A stretch of 64,000 nucleotides of DNA, taken from positions 1,364,001 through 1,428,000 of the forward strand of contig NZ_NFZS01000001.1 in NCBI RefSeq assembly GCF_003264855.1. Reading direction: 5' to 3'. Below, one piece after another: positions 10,196 through 18,879 of this stretch (its first letter is position 1; each line of letters opens with the position of its first letter). This DNA comes from Dyella jiangningensis. Lineage in GTDB: Bacteria; Pseudomonadota; Gammaproteobacteria; Xanthomonadales; Rhodanobacteraceae. The position numbers and the translations under genes were made by a program. The notes beneath the pieces were generated by a model that saw only the letters and a program-made list of their open reading frames with translations, was not told the DNA's origin and made no database searches.

Positions 10196-10857
10196 AACGC
10201 CGCGTCGCCGGGCGCCGCCAGCGCGGCCAGAGCGTGATCGAAACCTGCGTGGTGATGGCCGTGTTCGGCACGTTCCTGCTGGGCATCTTCCAGATGATCC
10301 TGTTCTATCGCGCCAAGAGCCTGGTCGACTACGCTGCGCTGGAAGCCGCCCGCAACGGCGCCACCCACGGGGTGGAGATGAATGCGATGCGGGTGGGATT
10401 GGCGCGTGGCCTGCTGCCGCTCTACACGACGGAAGCGAGCAAGACGGCGCTGATCGATGCCTACGCCAAGGCGTACGCGGACACCATCAATCCGCTGGCT
10501 TCGCAGATCCAGGTGGTCAGTCCGACCAAGGCCGCGTTTGCGGATTGGAAGGTGCGCCAGTTCGATGGCGTGGACGCCATACCCAATGACAGCCTGCCGT
10601 ATCGATCCACAAGCACGGGCGGACGCAGCGGCCTGACCGTGCAGGACGCCAACGTGCTGAAGATCCGCGTCGTGTACGGCTACAAGATGATCGTGCCCGT
10701 GATCGACAAGATCATCCTCAGCGTCTACCGGCTCGCGTTCTACCAGGGCATGAGCGCGCAGGAAGTCGCCATGCTGGAAAGCGGCCGCCTGCCCATCGCC
10801 ACGCAAGCGATGGTGCGCATGCAGACGCCGATCCGCGACAGCGGCTTGCTGCCGTGA
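10192..10857 (+). CDS. TadE-family minor pseudopilin (second copy)
   Basis: A 221-residue protein. Basic leader MKRRVAGRRQRG, then a prepilin cleavage-like site G/QSVIET with Glu at +5, followed by a hydrophobic helix (CVVMAVFGTFLLGIFQMILF). The stretch DYAALEAARNGA after the helix is a hallmark of TadE-like proteins. A periplasmic domain of about 170 residues follows. The start overlaps the upstream stop by ATGA, and the stop overlaps the next GTG start. It is probably a minor component needed for Flp pilus assembly, alongside the TadE at 2.0 kb. Confidence 0.87.
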   Translation: MKRRVAGRRQRGQSVIETCVVMAVFGTFLLGIFQMILFYRAKSLVDYAALEAARNGATHGVEMNAMRVGLARGLLPLYTTEASKTALIDAYAKAYADTINPLASQIQVVSPTKAAFADWKVRQFDGVDAIPNDSLPYRSTSTGGRSGLTVQDANVLKIRVVYGYKMIVPVIDKIILSVYRLAFYQGMSAQEVAMLESGRLPIATQAMVRMQTPIRDSGLLP

Positions 10858-11501
10858 CGATGCGAAGCCATGGGCTGCCGTTGCGCGGTCTTGCGCTGCT
10901 CGTCATGGCCTGTGCGCTTCCACGCGCGTTGGCCGCGGACGAGGCGAAGGACATCAAGCTGGCGTCCGTCATCACCGGCGATGGCATCCGGTCCTCCACG
11001 GCCAGCGTTTCGCGCGAAGGCTCGATGGTCACGACGACCTGGCTCAGCGGCGACAAGGTGCGCGTGGATTTCGACGCGGGGCCGGGCATGCGCGGGCGCA
11101 TCCTGCGCGACAAGGATCACGCCTGGTTGATCCGTCCGAATTCGCATCAGGCCATACCGGCCGGTGGCGTGGCGATCGGCCGTGTCACCAGGCTCGATCC
11201 CAAGCGTCCCTGTTGGGACCTGGGCTTTCCCTGCCAGGAATTGGAGAACAAGACCATTGCCGGGCGACAGGCCACCGGCTGGCGATACCGCCACGCCGAA
11301 CGCAGCGGCCCGCAGGGCACCGATCAGGGCGAGTTCTGGATCGATGCCGCCACGGGCGTCGTGCTCGCGTTCGATGCGCGCGATCTCGCCGAACACCGCT
11401 ACCGCATGCAGACCGTGAGCTTCGAGCAGGTCACGCTCGATGACGCGGTGTTTGCAGTGCCCAAGAGCGTGACGCTGCCGACAGGACGCTGGGGCCGCTA
11501 G
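10854..11501 (+). CDS. Secreted protein closing the Tad operon, unknown function
   Basis: A 215-residue protein with a Sec signal peptide (LPLRGLALLVMACALPRALAAD, cleavage near residue 28). GTG at 10854 overlaps the previous stop (GTGA); ATG at 10860 is an alternative two codons in. The mature domain is mostly beta, with a CWDLGFPC pair of Cys near residue 125. Its general form (a MVTTTWLSGDKVRVDF start, then GEFWIDAATGVVLAFD) resembles periplasmic proteins of the LolA/DUF4412 type, but this is a loose impression. It ends the operon; a hairpin lies 26 bp downstream. Confidence 0.65.
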   Translation: MTMRSHGLPLRGLALLVMACALPRALAADEAKDIKLASVITGDGIRSSTASVSREGSMVTTTWLSGDKVRVDFDAGPGMRGRILRDKDHAWLIRPNSHQAIPAGGVAIGRVTRLDPKRPCWDLGFPCQELENKTIAGRQATGWRYRHAERSGPQGTDQGEFWIDAATGVVLAFDARDLAEHRYRMQTVSFEQVTLDDAVFAVPKSVTLPTGRWGR

Positions 11502-11527
11502 CTGCACGGCGCGGGCATGTGCAAGTG

Positions 11528-11559
11528 GACGCGTGTTCGCACCACGGCGAACACGCGTC
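11528..11559. terminator. Hairpin between convergent genes, possible bidirectional terminator
   Basis: A perfect 13-bp inverted repeat (GACGCGTGTTCGC / GCGAACACGCGTC) with a 6-base loop lies between the end of the Tad operon and the convergent penicillin-acylase gene. There is no T-run on either side, so if it terminates transcription it would be of the weak or Rho-assisted kind. Confidence 0.5.
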
Positions 11560-11567
11560 TTCGTCGC

Positions 11568-13988
11568 TCATGACGACGCAGGCATCAGCGTCAGCGTGTG
11601 TTGGTCCGGGCCCGGCAGCAGCGGTGTTGGACGTCCATTTACCCAGTCTTCTTCGCCGGCGCCGTAGTAGGGCGACAACGGATGGCCGCTCTGGCCGCCC
11701 GGCATGTGCAGGATGCTTTGCGCTTCGTGGCCGGGCATGACGTCCAGGCGTTCGGAGGCGCCGAAACCAGGCGAGACGACGCGCGGCATGTTGTGGTCGC
11801 CGGCCACGGGTTCATCGGGCATGTCCAGCACGCGTCCGATGAAGGAGGGAAGGGCGCGCGACAGCGGATGACGGATCTGCGTGCGGTTGTATTCGCCCCA
11901 GGTGCGTGCGGCGAGGCCGCCCGGCTGGCTGCCGAGTTCGTCCACCACCTGATGTGCTGCAGCGGTGAGCAATGCGTTCCAGTTGTCGTACTTCGGATCC
12001 AGCAGGTTGGCGGGACGATCGCGCAGCATCGCCCACACCGCAGCCTCCGCATCGACCATGCCGGGCCACGCGAAGTCGTCGTATTTCGCCTTCACCTGCG
12101 CCACGAACGGCGCCAGCGCTGCTTCCTTCACCTGGTCGCGGAATGCACGCACCAGCCGGTAGTCCACGCTTTCGGGCGCGGCGCGGCCGGTCCAGGTGGC
12201 GGTGAGCTGGCGCAACTGTTCGAGGCCGGGATCATGCGTGCCGGCCAGCGTATCCTGCAGCAGGCGCTGCCAACGCGTGAGCAGGACCGCGCGGTTGTCG
12301 AGCTGGATATCCAGCAGGTTGCCCGGCGTGAAGCTGTTGCGTCCGCGCAGGTCGTCGCGGATCTGTTGCGCGCGTGCGCCCAGATCGTGGCCGCCATTGC
12401 CCAGCAGTTCGAGTTCCGCGCCGTCGATGGTGCGGTTGTTGGCCGTCCACAGGCGGCCGTCGGACGGATCCTCGATGCGCGGGTACTGCGAAGCATCGGC
12501 ACAGCCCGTCCAGCCGGTGTCGGGTGTGGACCAATCCGCCGGGCCCCTCGGATCGAAGCCCTTGCGCAGCGGAATGCAGTTGCCGGTGATGGTCCAGCCG
12601 ATGTGGCCGGCGGCGTCGGCAGCCAGCAGGTTCTGCGGCGGCATGCCCATGGTGGAGGCAAGATCCAGCGCCGCATGCATGGTGGTGGCGTGCTCCAGCT
12701 GCATCACGTTGATGTTGTAGCCGCGCGCACGATCGCCCACCCAGGCCAGCGCCAGCGAGGTGCCGTCGGTGTCCTTGCCCATGATCGGGCCCCAGCGCGT
12801 CACTTCCACTTTCAGCGTATGGCTGGGCGCGTCCTTGATGCGGATGACTTCGTCGTGCGTCTCGATGGCGGCCCAACCCTCGGGCACCTTGTAGTGCGTG
12901 GCGTCGTTCGGATCGCGCTGCACGCGCACCCAGTCCAGCCAGTCGCCGTAGCTGTTGGTGAAGCCCCACGCCACCTGGCCGTTGGAGCCGACCACCAGGG
13001 CCGGCGTGCCCGGCAGCGTCACGCCACTGGCGTCGCGCTGGCCGCCCGGCGCGGTCGGGTCGGCATAGCGCAGGCGCGCGCGGAACCAGATGTTCGGCAC
13101 GCGCAGGCTCAGGTGCATGTCGTTGGCGAGAATGGCCGAGCCGCTCTCGGTGAGGTTGCCGGAGACGGCGAAGCTGTTGCTGCCGGGGCGCGGCTGGTCG
13201 AGTGCAGGCAGCAGCGCGGCGGTGAGCGCGGTGTTGTCAGCGCTGGTGGTGGGCTGCGCATGGCGCAGGTCGAATACGTCAGCGCTCGGGATCACCGGCG
13301 GGCGCGATAGATCACCCTTGAGTGGTGCCTCCCAGTCGGGATCGGGTGAGAGCAGGAAATCCGCCACGGGGCGCGGCAAGGTCGCGCGCAACTCGGCCAT
13401 GTGCAATTCGCGCTCGTTGCGGCCATCGCCGTTGAGGTCGAGGTACATCGCCGCGATTACCAGGAATGAATCCTCCGGACGCCAGGGTTGCGGCCTGGTG
13501 TTGAGCAGCAGGTATTCCCACGGCTTCACGTGCAGATGCGTGAGGCCGGCGTTGACGCCCGAGGCATACATGTCGAGCGTGTGCTTCTGCTCCGGCGGCA
13601 GCGCGGCATAGGCAGCCTGGGCAACGGCGCGCAGGCGATGGCGGCGATGGTTGATGTCGGTATCCAGCGCCTTGGCTCCCACCAGTTCGGAGAGCTCGCC
13701 GGCAGGCAGTCGGCGCATCAGGTCCATCGCGAAGAAGCGTTCCTGGCCGTGCACGTAGCCGAGTGCATAGCTGATGTCGTCGCGACTCTTGCCCTGCAGG
13801 GTAGCTGTGCCCAGCGCGTCGCGCGTGATCGAGACCGCGTCGCCGAGCCCGGCCACGCGCACTTCGCCATCGAGCCTGGCGCGGCTGCCGGCCAGCAGGA
13901 ACCAGACCGCGGCGAGTGCGCCGACGATCAGGACCAGCAGGGTCCCGATGAGATAACGAAGCCAGCGGAAACGTCGTGGTTGGGTCAT
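11568..13988 (-). CDS. Penicillin acylase family Ntn-hydrolase, membrane-anchored
   Basis: An 806-residue precursor of the penicillin/N-acyl-homoserine-lactone acylase family. An N-terminal hydrophobic anchor (residues about 13-33) precedes the alpha-chain region, which has ALGYVHGQERFFAMDLMRR near residues 75-93. The catalytic Ser that becomes the N terminus of the beta chain is Ser270 in PGSNSFAVSG; Ile/Leu/Asn motifs such as ILANDMHLSLRVPN follow it. Processing after Gly269 would give two chains held together in the periplasm. The family hydrolyses amide bonds in acyl side chains; substrates range from beta-lactams to AHL signals and cannot be read from sequence. It has no operon partner. 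Confidence 0.88.
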   Translation of the reverse strand: MTQPRRFRWLRYLIGTLLVLIVGALAAVWFLLAGSRARLDGEVRVAGLGDAVSITRDALGTATLQGKSRDDISYALGYVHGQERFFAMDLMRRLPAGELSELVGAKALDTDINHRRHRLRAVAQAAYAALPPEQKHTLDMYASGVNAGLTHLHVKPWEYLLLNTRPQPWRPEDSFLVIAAMYLDLNGDGRNERELHMAELRATLPRPVADFLLSPDPDWEAPLKGDLSRPPVIPSADVFDLRHAQPTTSADNTALTAALLPALDQPRPGSNSFAVSGNLTESGSAILANDMHLSLRVPNIWFRARLRYADPTAPGGQRDASGVTLPGTPALVVGSNGQVAWGFTNSYGDWLDWVRVQRDPNDATHYKVPEGWAAIETHDEVIRIKDAPSHTLKVEVTRWGPIMGKDTDGTSLALAWVGDRARGYNINVMQLEHATTMHAALDLASTMGMPPQNLLAADAAGHIGWTITGNCIPLRKGFDPRGPADWSTPDTGWTGCADASQYPRIEDPSDGRLWTANNRTIDGAELELLGNGGHDLGARAQQIRDDLRGRNSFTPGNLLDIQLDNRAVLLTRWQRLLQDTLAGTHDPGLEQLRQLTATWTGRAAPESVDYRLVRAFRDQVKEAALAPFVAQVKAKYDDFAWPGMVDAEAAVWAMLRDRPANLLDPKYDNWNALLTAAAHQVVDELGSQPGGLAARTWGEYNRTQIRHPLSRALPSFIGRVLDMPDEPVAGDHNMPRVVSPGFGASERLDVMPGHEAQSILHMPGGQSGHPLSPYYGAGEEDWVNGRPTPLLPGPDQHTLTLMPASS

Positions 13989-14055
13989 GGCGCGCGATGC
14001 TCGATCCGTTGGTGGTGACGTTGGAAACGATCCCGGCGGCGCGAGCGCGCCGTGA

Positions 14056-14874
14056 TCAGGGCGTGGGTTGTGCGAACACGGCGAAGATGCCCGCGTAAGG
14101 CTTCACCATGAACGTGGGTGCGCCGGCGTAGCCTTCGCCATCCACGTAGAACTGCGAGATGGTGCCGTCGAGATACAGCGCATCGCGGCAACCCAGTTCT
14201 TCCTTGAACAAGCGCGCGAAGGTATGGAAGTTCACCGGTGCCTCGCTCACCGCGAACACCACGTGATGCGGTGACTTCGCACAGACGCCGCTGCGCCACT
14301 TGAGGCTGTTGGAGTCGTCGATGAACTGGTCGTTGAGCTTGCCGTCGATCACCAGCATCGGCCCTGATTGGCTGGCCCACTGCACCGGCTTGTGGTCCGC
14401 CTTGAAATCGGCGCTGGTACGCACCGCGGCGTGGCCGTCCGGATACACGGCGAACACGCCGTTGGGCAGCAACGAGAAATTGCCCGACGCGGGGTTGCCA
14501 TGCGCGAGATTGAGCGGCACGACGGTCTTGCCGTTCTCCACGTACAGGCCGAGTGGCGCGTTCTGGCGGTCGTAGATGCCGGCGTTGGCGGCGAACAGCA
14601 TGCGCCGCCCGTGCGACATGCCCCACTGGCGCAAGGCATTGATGGTGCCGTAGGGCTCGCCGTTGTCGGGGTCCTTCCAGTGCAGGCTCAGCGTTTCGCG
14701 ACGCAGGTCCACGCTCACCACGCGGAAGTTCTGGCCTTCGAACACCTGCTCGGTGCTGTCCACGGCGCGGGCTTGCCGGTCGCAGCCGGCCAGGCCGCCG
14801 AGCAGCGCCAGCGGCACCAGCAGTGGCCAGGGCAGGCGGCGAAGCAGCGGACGTCGGTCGTGAGACGTGGGCAT
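14056..14874 (-). CDS. Phosphodiester glycosidase (NAGPA-like) family lipoprotein
   Basis: A 272-residue protein if started at ATG 14874, which places a lipoprotein signal at the front (LPWPLLVPLALLGGLAGC, lipobox LAGC); the frame continues 20 codons upstream without a better signal. The mature part shows the pattern of the phosphodiester glycosidase / NAGPA domain: AANAGIYDRQNAPLGLYVENG, GNFSLLPNGVFAVYPDG, SGPMLVIDGKLN and the C-terminal CRDALYLDGTISQFYV. Close relatives in proteobacteria are uncharacterised. Human NAGPA removes GlcNAc from a phosphodiester; whether this protein does similar chemistry is unknown. It stands alone between convergent and divergent neighbours. Confidence 0.8.
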   Translation of the reverse strand: MPTSHDRRPLLRRLPWPLLVPLALLGGLAGCDRQARAVDSTEQVFEGQNFRVVSVDLRRETLSLHWKDPDNGEPYGTINALRQWGMSHGRRMLFAANAGIYDRQNAPLGLYVENGKTVVPLNLAHGNPASGNFSLLPNGVFAVYPDGHAAVRTSADFKADHKPVQWASQSGPMLVIDGKLNDQFIDDSNSLKWRSGVCAKSPHHVVFAVSEAPVNFHTFARLFKEELGCRDALYLDGTISQFYVDGEGYAGAPTFMVKPYAGIFAVFAQPTP

Positions 14875-14985
14875 ACCCCAGATGGTCGCCGGCCAAGCCC
14901 GGCGTGCGCAAGCCCAACGCGGTGCATGCTCCATTCAATGAAGCCGCATAGGATGGTGGTCCATACACAGGCAAGGAGCAGGTAG

Positions 14986-15351
14986 GTGGACCCTCTGGCA
15001 ACCGTGGAGATCAAGGCGTTCGTGCCAGCGCGGGATTACGCGCTGAGCCAGGCGTTCTATCGCGACCTGGGTTTCGAGGAAGGCTGGTCCGACGGCGATC
15101 TCACGTATTTCCGGCGAGGGAACACCAGTTTTCTGCTGCAGAACTTCTACGTGAAGGAGCTGGCAGCCAATTTCATGATGCATATGCTGGTGGCCGACGT
15201 GGAAGCGTGGTGGGCGCATGTACAGGCCAGCGGAGTTATCGAGCGCTACGGCATACGGTCCATCGCACCGCAGGACCAGCCCTGGCGCATGAGGGACTTC
15301 GTGCTGGTCGATCCCAGTGGAGTGCTCTGGCGGATCGGCCAGAATCTCTGA
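14986..15351 (+). CDS. VOC (glyoxalase/bleomycin-resistance) family protein
   Basis: A 121-residue protein with a GTG start and an AAGGAGCAGG ribosome site just upstream. It has a vicinal-oxygen-chelate fold pattern: KAFVPARDYALSQAFYRDLGF at the front, LTYFRRGNTSFLLQNFY in the middle, and the C-terminal MRDFVLVDPSGVLWRIGQ. The usual metal-ligand Glu of the last strand is not evident, so a binding role rather than glyoxalase activity is possible. No substrate can be named. It is followed by two Nudix genes on the same strand. Confidence 0.8.
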   Translation: MDPLATVEIKAFVPARDYALSQAFYRDLGFEEGWSDGDLTYFRRGNTSFLLQNFYVKELAANFMMHMLVADVEAWWAHVQASGVIERYGIRSIAPQDQPWRMRDFVLVDPSGVLWRIGQNL

Positions 15352-15402
15352 AAGCGGCACCTGACTATACTGGCGACTTCCCCTCGCAAGCGTAGCGTAC
15401 CG

Positions 15403-15891
15403 ATGCTTTATACCCCCATCGTCGCGACCCTCGGCTATGTGCTGTCGCCGGATCGTCGGCAAGTCCTCATGATCCACCGCAATTCGCGTCCGGACGATAT
15501 GCACCTGGGCAAATACAACGGCCTGGGCGGCAAGATGGACCCGGGCGAGGACATCGCCGCCTGCATGCGTCGCGAGATCCAGGAGGAGGCGGGCATCGTC
15601 TGCGAGTCCATGTCGCTGCGCGGCACGCTCAACTGGCCCGGCTTCGGCAAGCATGGCGAGGACTGGCTGGGCTTCATCTTCGTGATCGACCGTTACAGCG
15701 GCACGCCGCACCAGGGCAATCACGAAGGCACGCTGGAATGGGTGCCGTTGGACCGCCTGATGGACCTGCCGATGTGGGAAGGCGACCGCCACTTCCTGCC
15801 GCTGGTGTTCGACGAAGATCCGCGCCCGTTCCATGGCGTGATGCCGTACAAGGATGGTCGGATGCAATCGTGGGCGTTCTCCCGGCTGTGA
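15403..15891 (+). CDS. Nudix hydrolase, MutT/8-oxo-dGTPase-like
   Basis: A 162-residue Nudix protein. The box is canonical: GKMDPGEDIAACMRRE then IQEEAGI, matching GX5EX7REUXEEXGU. Family members hydrolyse nucleoside diphosphate derivatives; the LGKYNGLGGKMDPGE context and the C-terminal region resemble the 8-oxo-dGTP diphosphatase/MTH1-like group. The stop overlaps the GTG start of a second Nudix gene, so the two are translationally coupled. Confidence 0.88.
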   Translation: MLYTPIVATLGYVLSPDRRQVLMIHRNSRPDDMHLGKYNGLGGKMDPGEDIAACMRREIQEEAGIVCESMSLRGTLNWPGFGKHGEDWLGFIFVIDRYSGTPHQGNHEGTLEWVPLDRLMDLPMWEGDRHFLPLVFDEDPRPFHGVMPYKDGRMQSWAFSRL

Positions 15892-16292
15892 GTTCGACGA
15901 AGCTGATCCGCATCGTCGCGGCGGTCATTCGCGACGAGGCTGGGCGGGTGCTGATGGTGCGCAAGCGTGGCGCCGAGGTGTTGCAGCAGCCCGGTGGCAA
16001 GCGTGACCCAGGCGACCGCGACGACCTGCACACGCTGGAGCGCGAGCTGCACGAGGAACTGGGTTGCACGATGCGGCGCGAGGGCGCGCATCGTCTGGGA
16101 TGCTTGAGCGCGCCGGCGGCCAATGAGCCGGGTCACGTGGTGGAGGCCGAGGTATACGAAGTGCGCGTCGAAGGGACGATCGAGGCGCGGGCGGAGATTG
16201 AAGAGATCCGGTGGATCGATCCGGCGGCGACGGGCGATCTGCTGATCGCGAGGTTGAGCAGGGAGCAGATCTTGCCGTTGTTGGTGATTTGA
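15888..16292 (+). CDS. Second Nudix hydrolase, coupled to the first, with an altered Nudix box
   Basis: A 134-residue Nudix protein starting at GTG 15888, which overlaps the preceding stop (GTGA). The fold is clear (IRIVAAVIRDEAGRVLMVRK, QPGGKRDPGD, then RELHEELGC, and EIEEIRWID near the end). Relative to the consensus box, the first Glu is Asp and eight rather than seven residues separate it from the Arg-Glu pair (RDDLHTLE). The catalytic RE-x-x-EE core is intact, so activity is likely but spacing is unusual. The reading frame also opens further upstream within the first Nudix gene, but the overlapping GTG fits the protein start best. Confidence 0.85.
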   Translation: MSSTKLIRIVAAVIRDEAGRVLMVRKRGAEVLQQPGGKRDPGDRDDLHTLERELHEELGCTMRREGAHRLGCLSAPAANEPGHVVEAEVYEVRVEGTIEARAEIEEIRWIDPAATGDLLIARLSREQILPLLVI

Positions 16293-16371
16293 GCGGGCAT
16301 TGTTCTTCTGGATGTTTCCGTGACCGGGCTCGCCTGCCGCGGGCTTCCGCTCGCCTGCCGGCGAGCGGGTA

Positions 16372-16399
16372 ACTTCTCTTTGTCTCGCCAAAGAGAAGT
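16372..16399. repeat. Intergenic hairpin repeat, 11-bp stem
   Basis: Perfect inverted repeat ACTTCTCTTTG / CAAAGAGAAGT with a 6-base loop, followed by CACCAAGAGAAAGG. The AT-rich AGAGAAG motif stands out in this GC-rich context. As far as I recall, very similar sequences recur in intergenic regions of Xanthomonas and relatives and often cause spurious ORF calls. Only one copy is present in this window. Confidence 0.65.
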
Positions 16400-16609
16400 C
16401 ACCAAGAGAAAGGCGACCCTGATGTCCCGCCCCTGCGGGGGCGCGGCCGGGAGACGGGGTGGATCGACAGGGCATCCTGCCCTGACGATCCACTGGCCGG
16501 CGTCCATGCCGGCCACCCTTCGGGCTGTTCCGCCTCCCGACCGCTCGGGCCATAAGGGACCCGTGACGGGCTCGAGCCGCTGCGCGGCTCATCGCCACGA
16601 AAGGAGCCC

Positions 16610-16639
16610 CTGTAGGAGCGCACCCAGTGCGCGACCGCA
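16610..16639 (+). repeat. REP-type element, single copy
   Basis: Begins CTGTAGGAGCGC and contains the palindromic core GCGCACCCAGTGCGC (6-bp stem, 3-base loop). The 30 bases are identical to the left arm of the paired element at 34.4 kb. It lies between two convergent genes, a normal site for REP sequences. Confidence 0.85.
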
Positions 16640-16713
16640 ACCTGCACGCGGTCACTGCGTTCGTTTTCGACCTGGCGTTGCGGCCCGCGGTAGTGCCCAC
16701 GGCGCCTGCGATA

Positions 16714-18798
16714 TCACACCGTCGCCGCCGACTTATGCCGGTTGCGCCCCGTGATATGCGCCAACGTATTCACGTTATCCACCAGGCGGTCGGTGATGCG
16801 CATCAGCAGATCGGCCGCCTGCCGATCCTCGCCCATGTTGAGCAACGCCGCATACGTGCGCTGCAAACCACGCAGATCCGGCAGGCGCTCGGGCGTGCGT
16901 TGCATGCGCAAGGCGGAGGCGATCTCGTGCAGGGCCGATGACGTGTGGTCGACGAACGCGCACATCTCCGCCGTCTCGGGCAGACTGTCGTGATCGTCGA
17001 TCAGGGCTTCCAGCGTCATCGCGGTACGCGCCAGGCGATTGCCGTTGGAGAACAGCGCGGTGGCGAGTTCCAGCAGCGGCTGTGGCGTGGCCGGTTCCGA
17101 GCGCATGCGGTCCAGCGAGGCCTGCGCATTGCTTCGCGCGGTGCGTGCCGCGGTGCGCGCCTCGCGCCGGGCGTCGCGTCGTTCGGGGCGCGCCAGCGCA
17201 TGGAGGTAATCGGCATAGGCGTCGAGCATGTCCGACAGCGCGGCGCGGGCGCGGCCGCGTTCCCAGGTCGGCCATAGCACGTAGGCGAGCAGGGCGAAGC
17301 CGCTGCCGAGCGCGGTGTTGATCACGCGGTCCACCACGGCATCACTCGAGTTCACGCCTTCCAGCGAGAGCAGGATCACCACCGTGCCGGTCAGCGCCGC
17401 GACGGCCACGCCGTAGTGTGCCGTGGCGAGATAGCGAAACGACATGCACAGCACGGCCATCAGTGCGAGATGCGCCCAGGTGTCGTGCGGCGTGATGTGC
17501 AGCAACGCCGTGGTGAGCACCAGGCCGAGCACCGTGCCGACCACGCGCAGCAGTCCGAAATTGAAGGTGGCCGCGAAGTCCGGACGCAGCACGATGGCCG
17601 CCGTCATCGGCAGCCAATAGCCATGCGGCAGGGCGAGCTGTCGCGCGACGAACAAGGTCGCGCTCAACGTGATGGCGCTGCGCACCGCATGACGGAACGC
17701 CACCGAATGCGGCGTGAGGTTGGCCCGCAACGTCGCGCGTGCGGAGCTGCTGCGCAGCGCGGCGGGCAGCGGTGTTTCGGCGGCGGCCGCACGCAGTTCG
17801 CCACGGCTGCCGGCCCAGTTCGCGTTACGCACCGCGGCGGCGAGCTGGCCGGACAGCGCGTGGATATGCGCGGCCAGCCCGTCCGCGTTGCCGCCATCGC
17901 CCAGCAGCGCGTTTTCGCTGGCCTGCAGCGTCTGCAGGGCGCGTTCGGCCTGCGTCGGCGGTTCGCCGGCTTCCAGCGCGTCGGCAATCGCGGCCAGCAC
18001 GCGCGCCGCATCGCCGCGGAACATCGCGTGGATGGAGGCGCTGGCGCGCAGCTCCGCCATCGCCGTGAGTTCCAGGCGGATGCGTTCGGCCAGTTCCAGC
18101 ATGACGCCGAACGCTTCCATCGCCCGCCCGCGCGCGTGGTGGCGACCGAGCAACGTGTGCTGCAGCGTGGTCATGGCGTCGGTGAGCGCGGGCACGTCGG
18201 CATCGTCATGTGCCTGCTGCCGCGCCAGCGAGGAGAGGCCGCGATACACGGCGGCCAGCGCATGGCGCTCCGGCCGGTAACGTTGCAGCGGCCAGGCGGC
18301 GACCGAGAACACGGTAAGCAGCAGGCCACCGGCAAAGATCAGGCTGGCAGCGCCGATCGCTTCGCCCAAGGGACGCGGCGTGGCCGCGGTGACCACGAGC
18401 AGGATCATGCTGGTCATGCCCACGCGGGTCATGTCCGGGCCGAACACCACCACCAGGCCGCCGAAGAAACCGAACGCGGCGGTGGCGATGAGCATCGGCA
18501 CCAGCTGGTCGCCGATCAGGAAGCCGATCAGCGAGGCCAGGCCGGCGGCGAGCGAGGCAAGCAGTAGCCGGGCCAGGCGCTGGCGGTAGGGACCGGGCTG
18601 GTCCGAAAACATGGTATCCAGCGCACCCGCCGCGATGCCCAGGCCGATGCCGGGATGGCCGCTGGCGAGGCCGATGACCAAGGGCAGTATCACCGCCGCC
18701 GTGTTGCGGACCACCACGCGCACGGGCACGTCGGGCCGCTTGGCCGTCAACAGGCTGTCGACGACCGTGGCGCGCAGGGAATAACCGCTCGTGGACAT
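16714..18798 (-). CDS. FUSC-family inner-membrane protein (aromatic acid exporter-like)
   Basis: A 694-residue protein with the FUSC layout. The N-terminal block of membrane helices covers residues about 35-175 (AAVILPLVIGLASGHPGIGLGIAAGALDT; LVPMLIATAAFGFFGGLVVVF). A long helical cytoplasmic region (about 180-350) follows, then a second helix block at about 365-500 (YWLPMTAAIVLRPDFAATFNFGLLRVVGT) and a C-terminal helical domain. The PDFAATF motif is typical of YccS/AaeB-type proteins. These are proposed exporters of aromatic carboxylic acids or other small molecules. No membrane-fusion partner is adjacent, which argues against an AaeAB-type pump. Confidence 0.82.
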   Translation of the reverse strand: MSTSGYSLRATVVDSLLTAKRPDVPVRVVVRNTAAVILPLVIGLASGHPGIGLGIAAGALDTMFSDQPGPYRQRLARLLLASLAAGLASLIGFLIGDQLVPMLIATAAFGFFGGLVVVFGPDMTRVGMTSMILLVVTAATPRPLGEAIGAASLIFAGGLLLTVFSVAAWPLQRYRPERHALAAVYRGLSSLARQQAHDDADVPALTDAMTTLQHTLLGRHHARGRAMEAFGVMLELAERIRLELTAMAELRASASIHAMFRGDAARVLAAIADALEAGEPPTQAERALQTLQASENALLGDGGNADGLAAHIHALSGQLAAAVRNANWAGSRGELRAAAAETPLPAALRSSSARATLRANLTPHSVAFRHAVRSAITLSATLFVARQLALPHGYWLPMTAAIVLRPDFAATFNFGLLRVVGTVLGLVLTTALLHITPHDTWAHLALMAVLCMSFRYLATAHYGVAVAALTGTVVILLSLEGVNSSDAVVDRVINTALGSGFALLAYVLWPTWERGRARAALSDMLDAYADYLHALARPERRDARREARTAARTARSNAQASLDRMRSEPATPQPLLELATALFSNGNRLARTAMTLEALIDDHDSLPETAEMCAFVDHTSSALHEIASALRMQRTPERLPDLRGLQRTYAALLNMGEDRQAADLLMRITDRLVDNVNTLAHITGRNRHKSAATV

Positions 18799-18879
18799 GA
18801 CGCTTCGTTCGCTCCTAAACGGACGCCATTCTGCCGCACCGTGCCTGAAGCCTGCGCGACGATTCCGGCAACGCTGGAC

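Larger units (their letters stand above)
16293..16713. other. 420-bp non-coding gap filled with Xanthomonadales-type repeats
   Basis: No protein-like frame was found between the Nudix and FUSC genes. The stretch holds a short hairpin repeat at 16372-16399 and a REP element at 16610-16639, plus CG-rich mini-palindromes such as CCCCTGCGGGG near 16431 and GCCGGCG...CGCCGGC-like arms near 16496-16523. Short frames here read into low-complexity Arg/Pro/Ser peptides on both strands and are not credible genes. Confidence 0.7.

Noticed and set aside
11598-13310. 570-codon plus-strand frame
   Set aside because: Antisense to the penicillin-acylase gene, which has a complete family pattern.
16293-16713. 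Several short frames of 80-140 codons in the Nudix-FUSC gap
   Set aside because: They translate repeats, run through hairpins and have low-complexity products.
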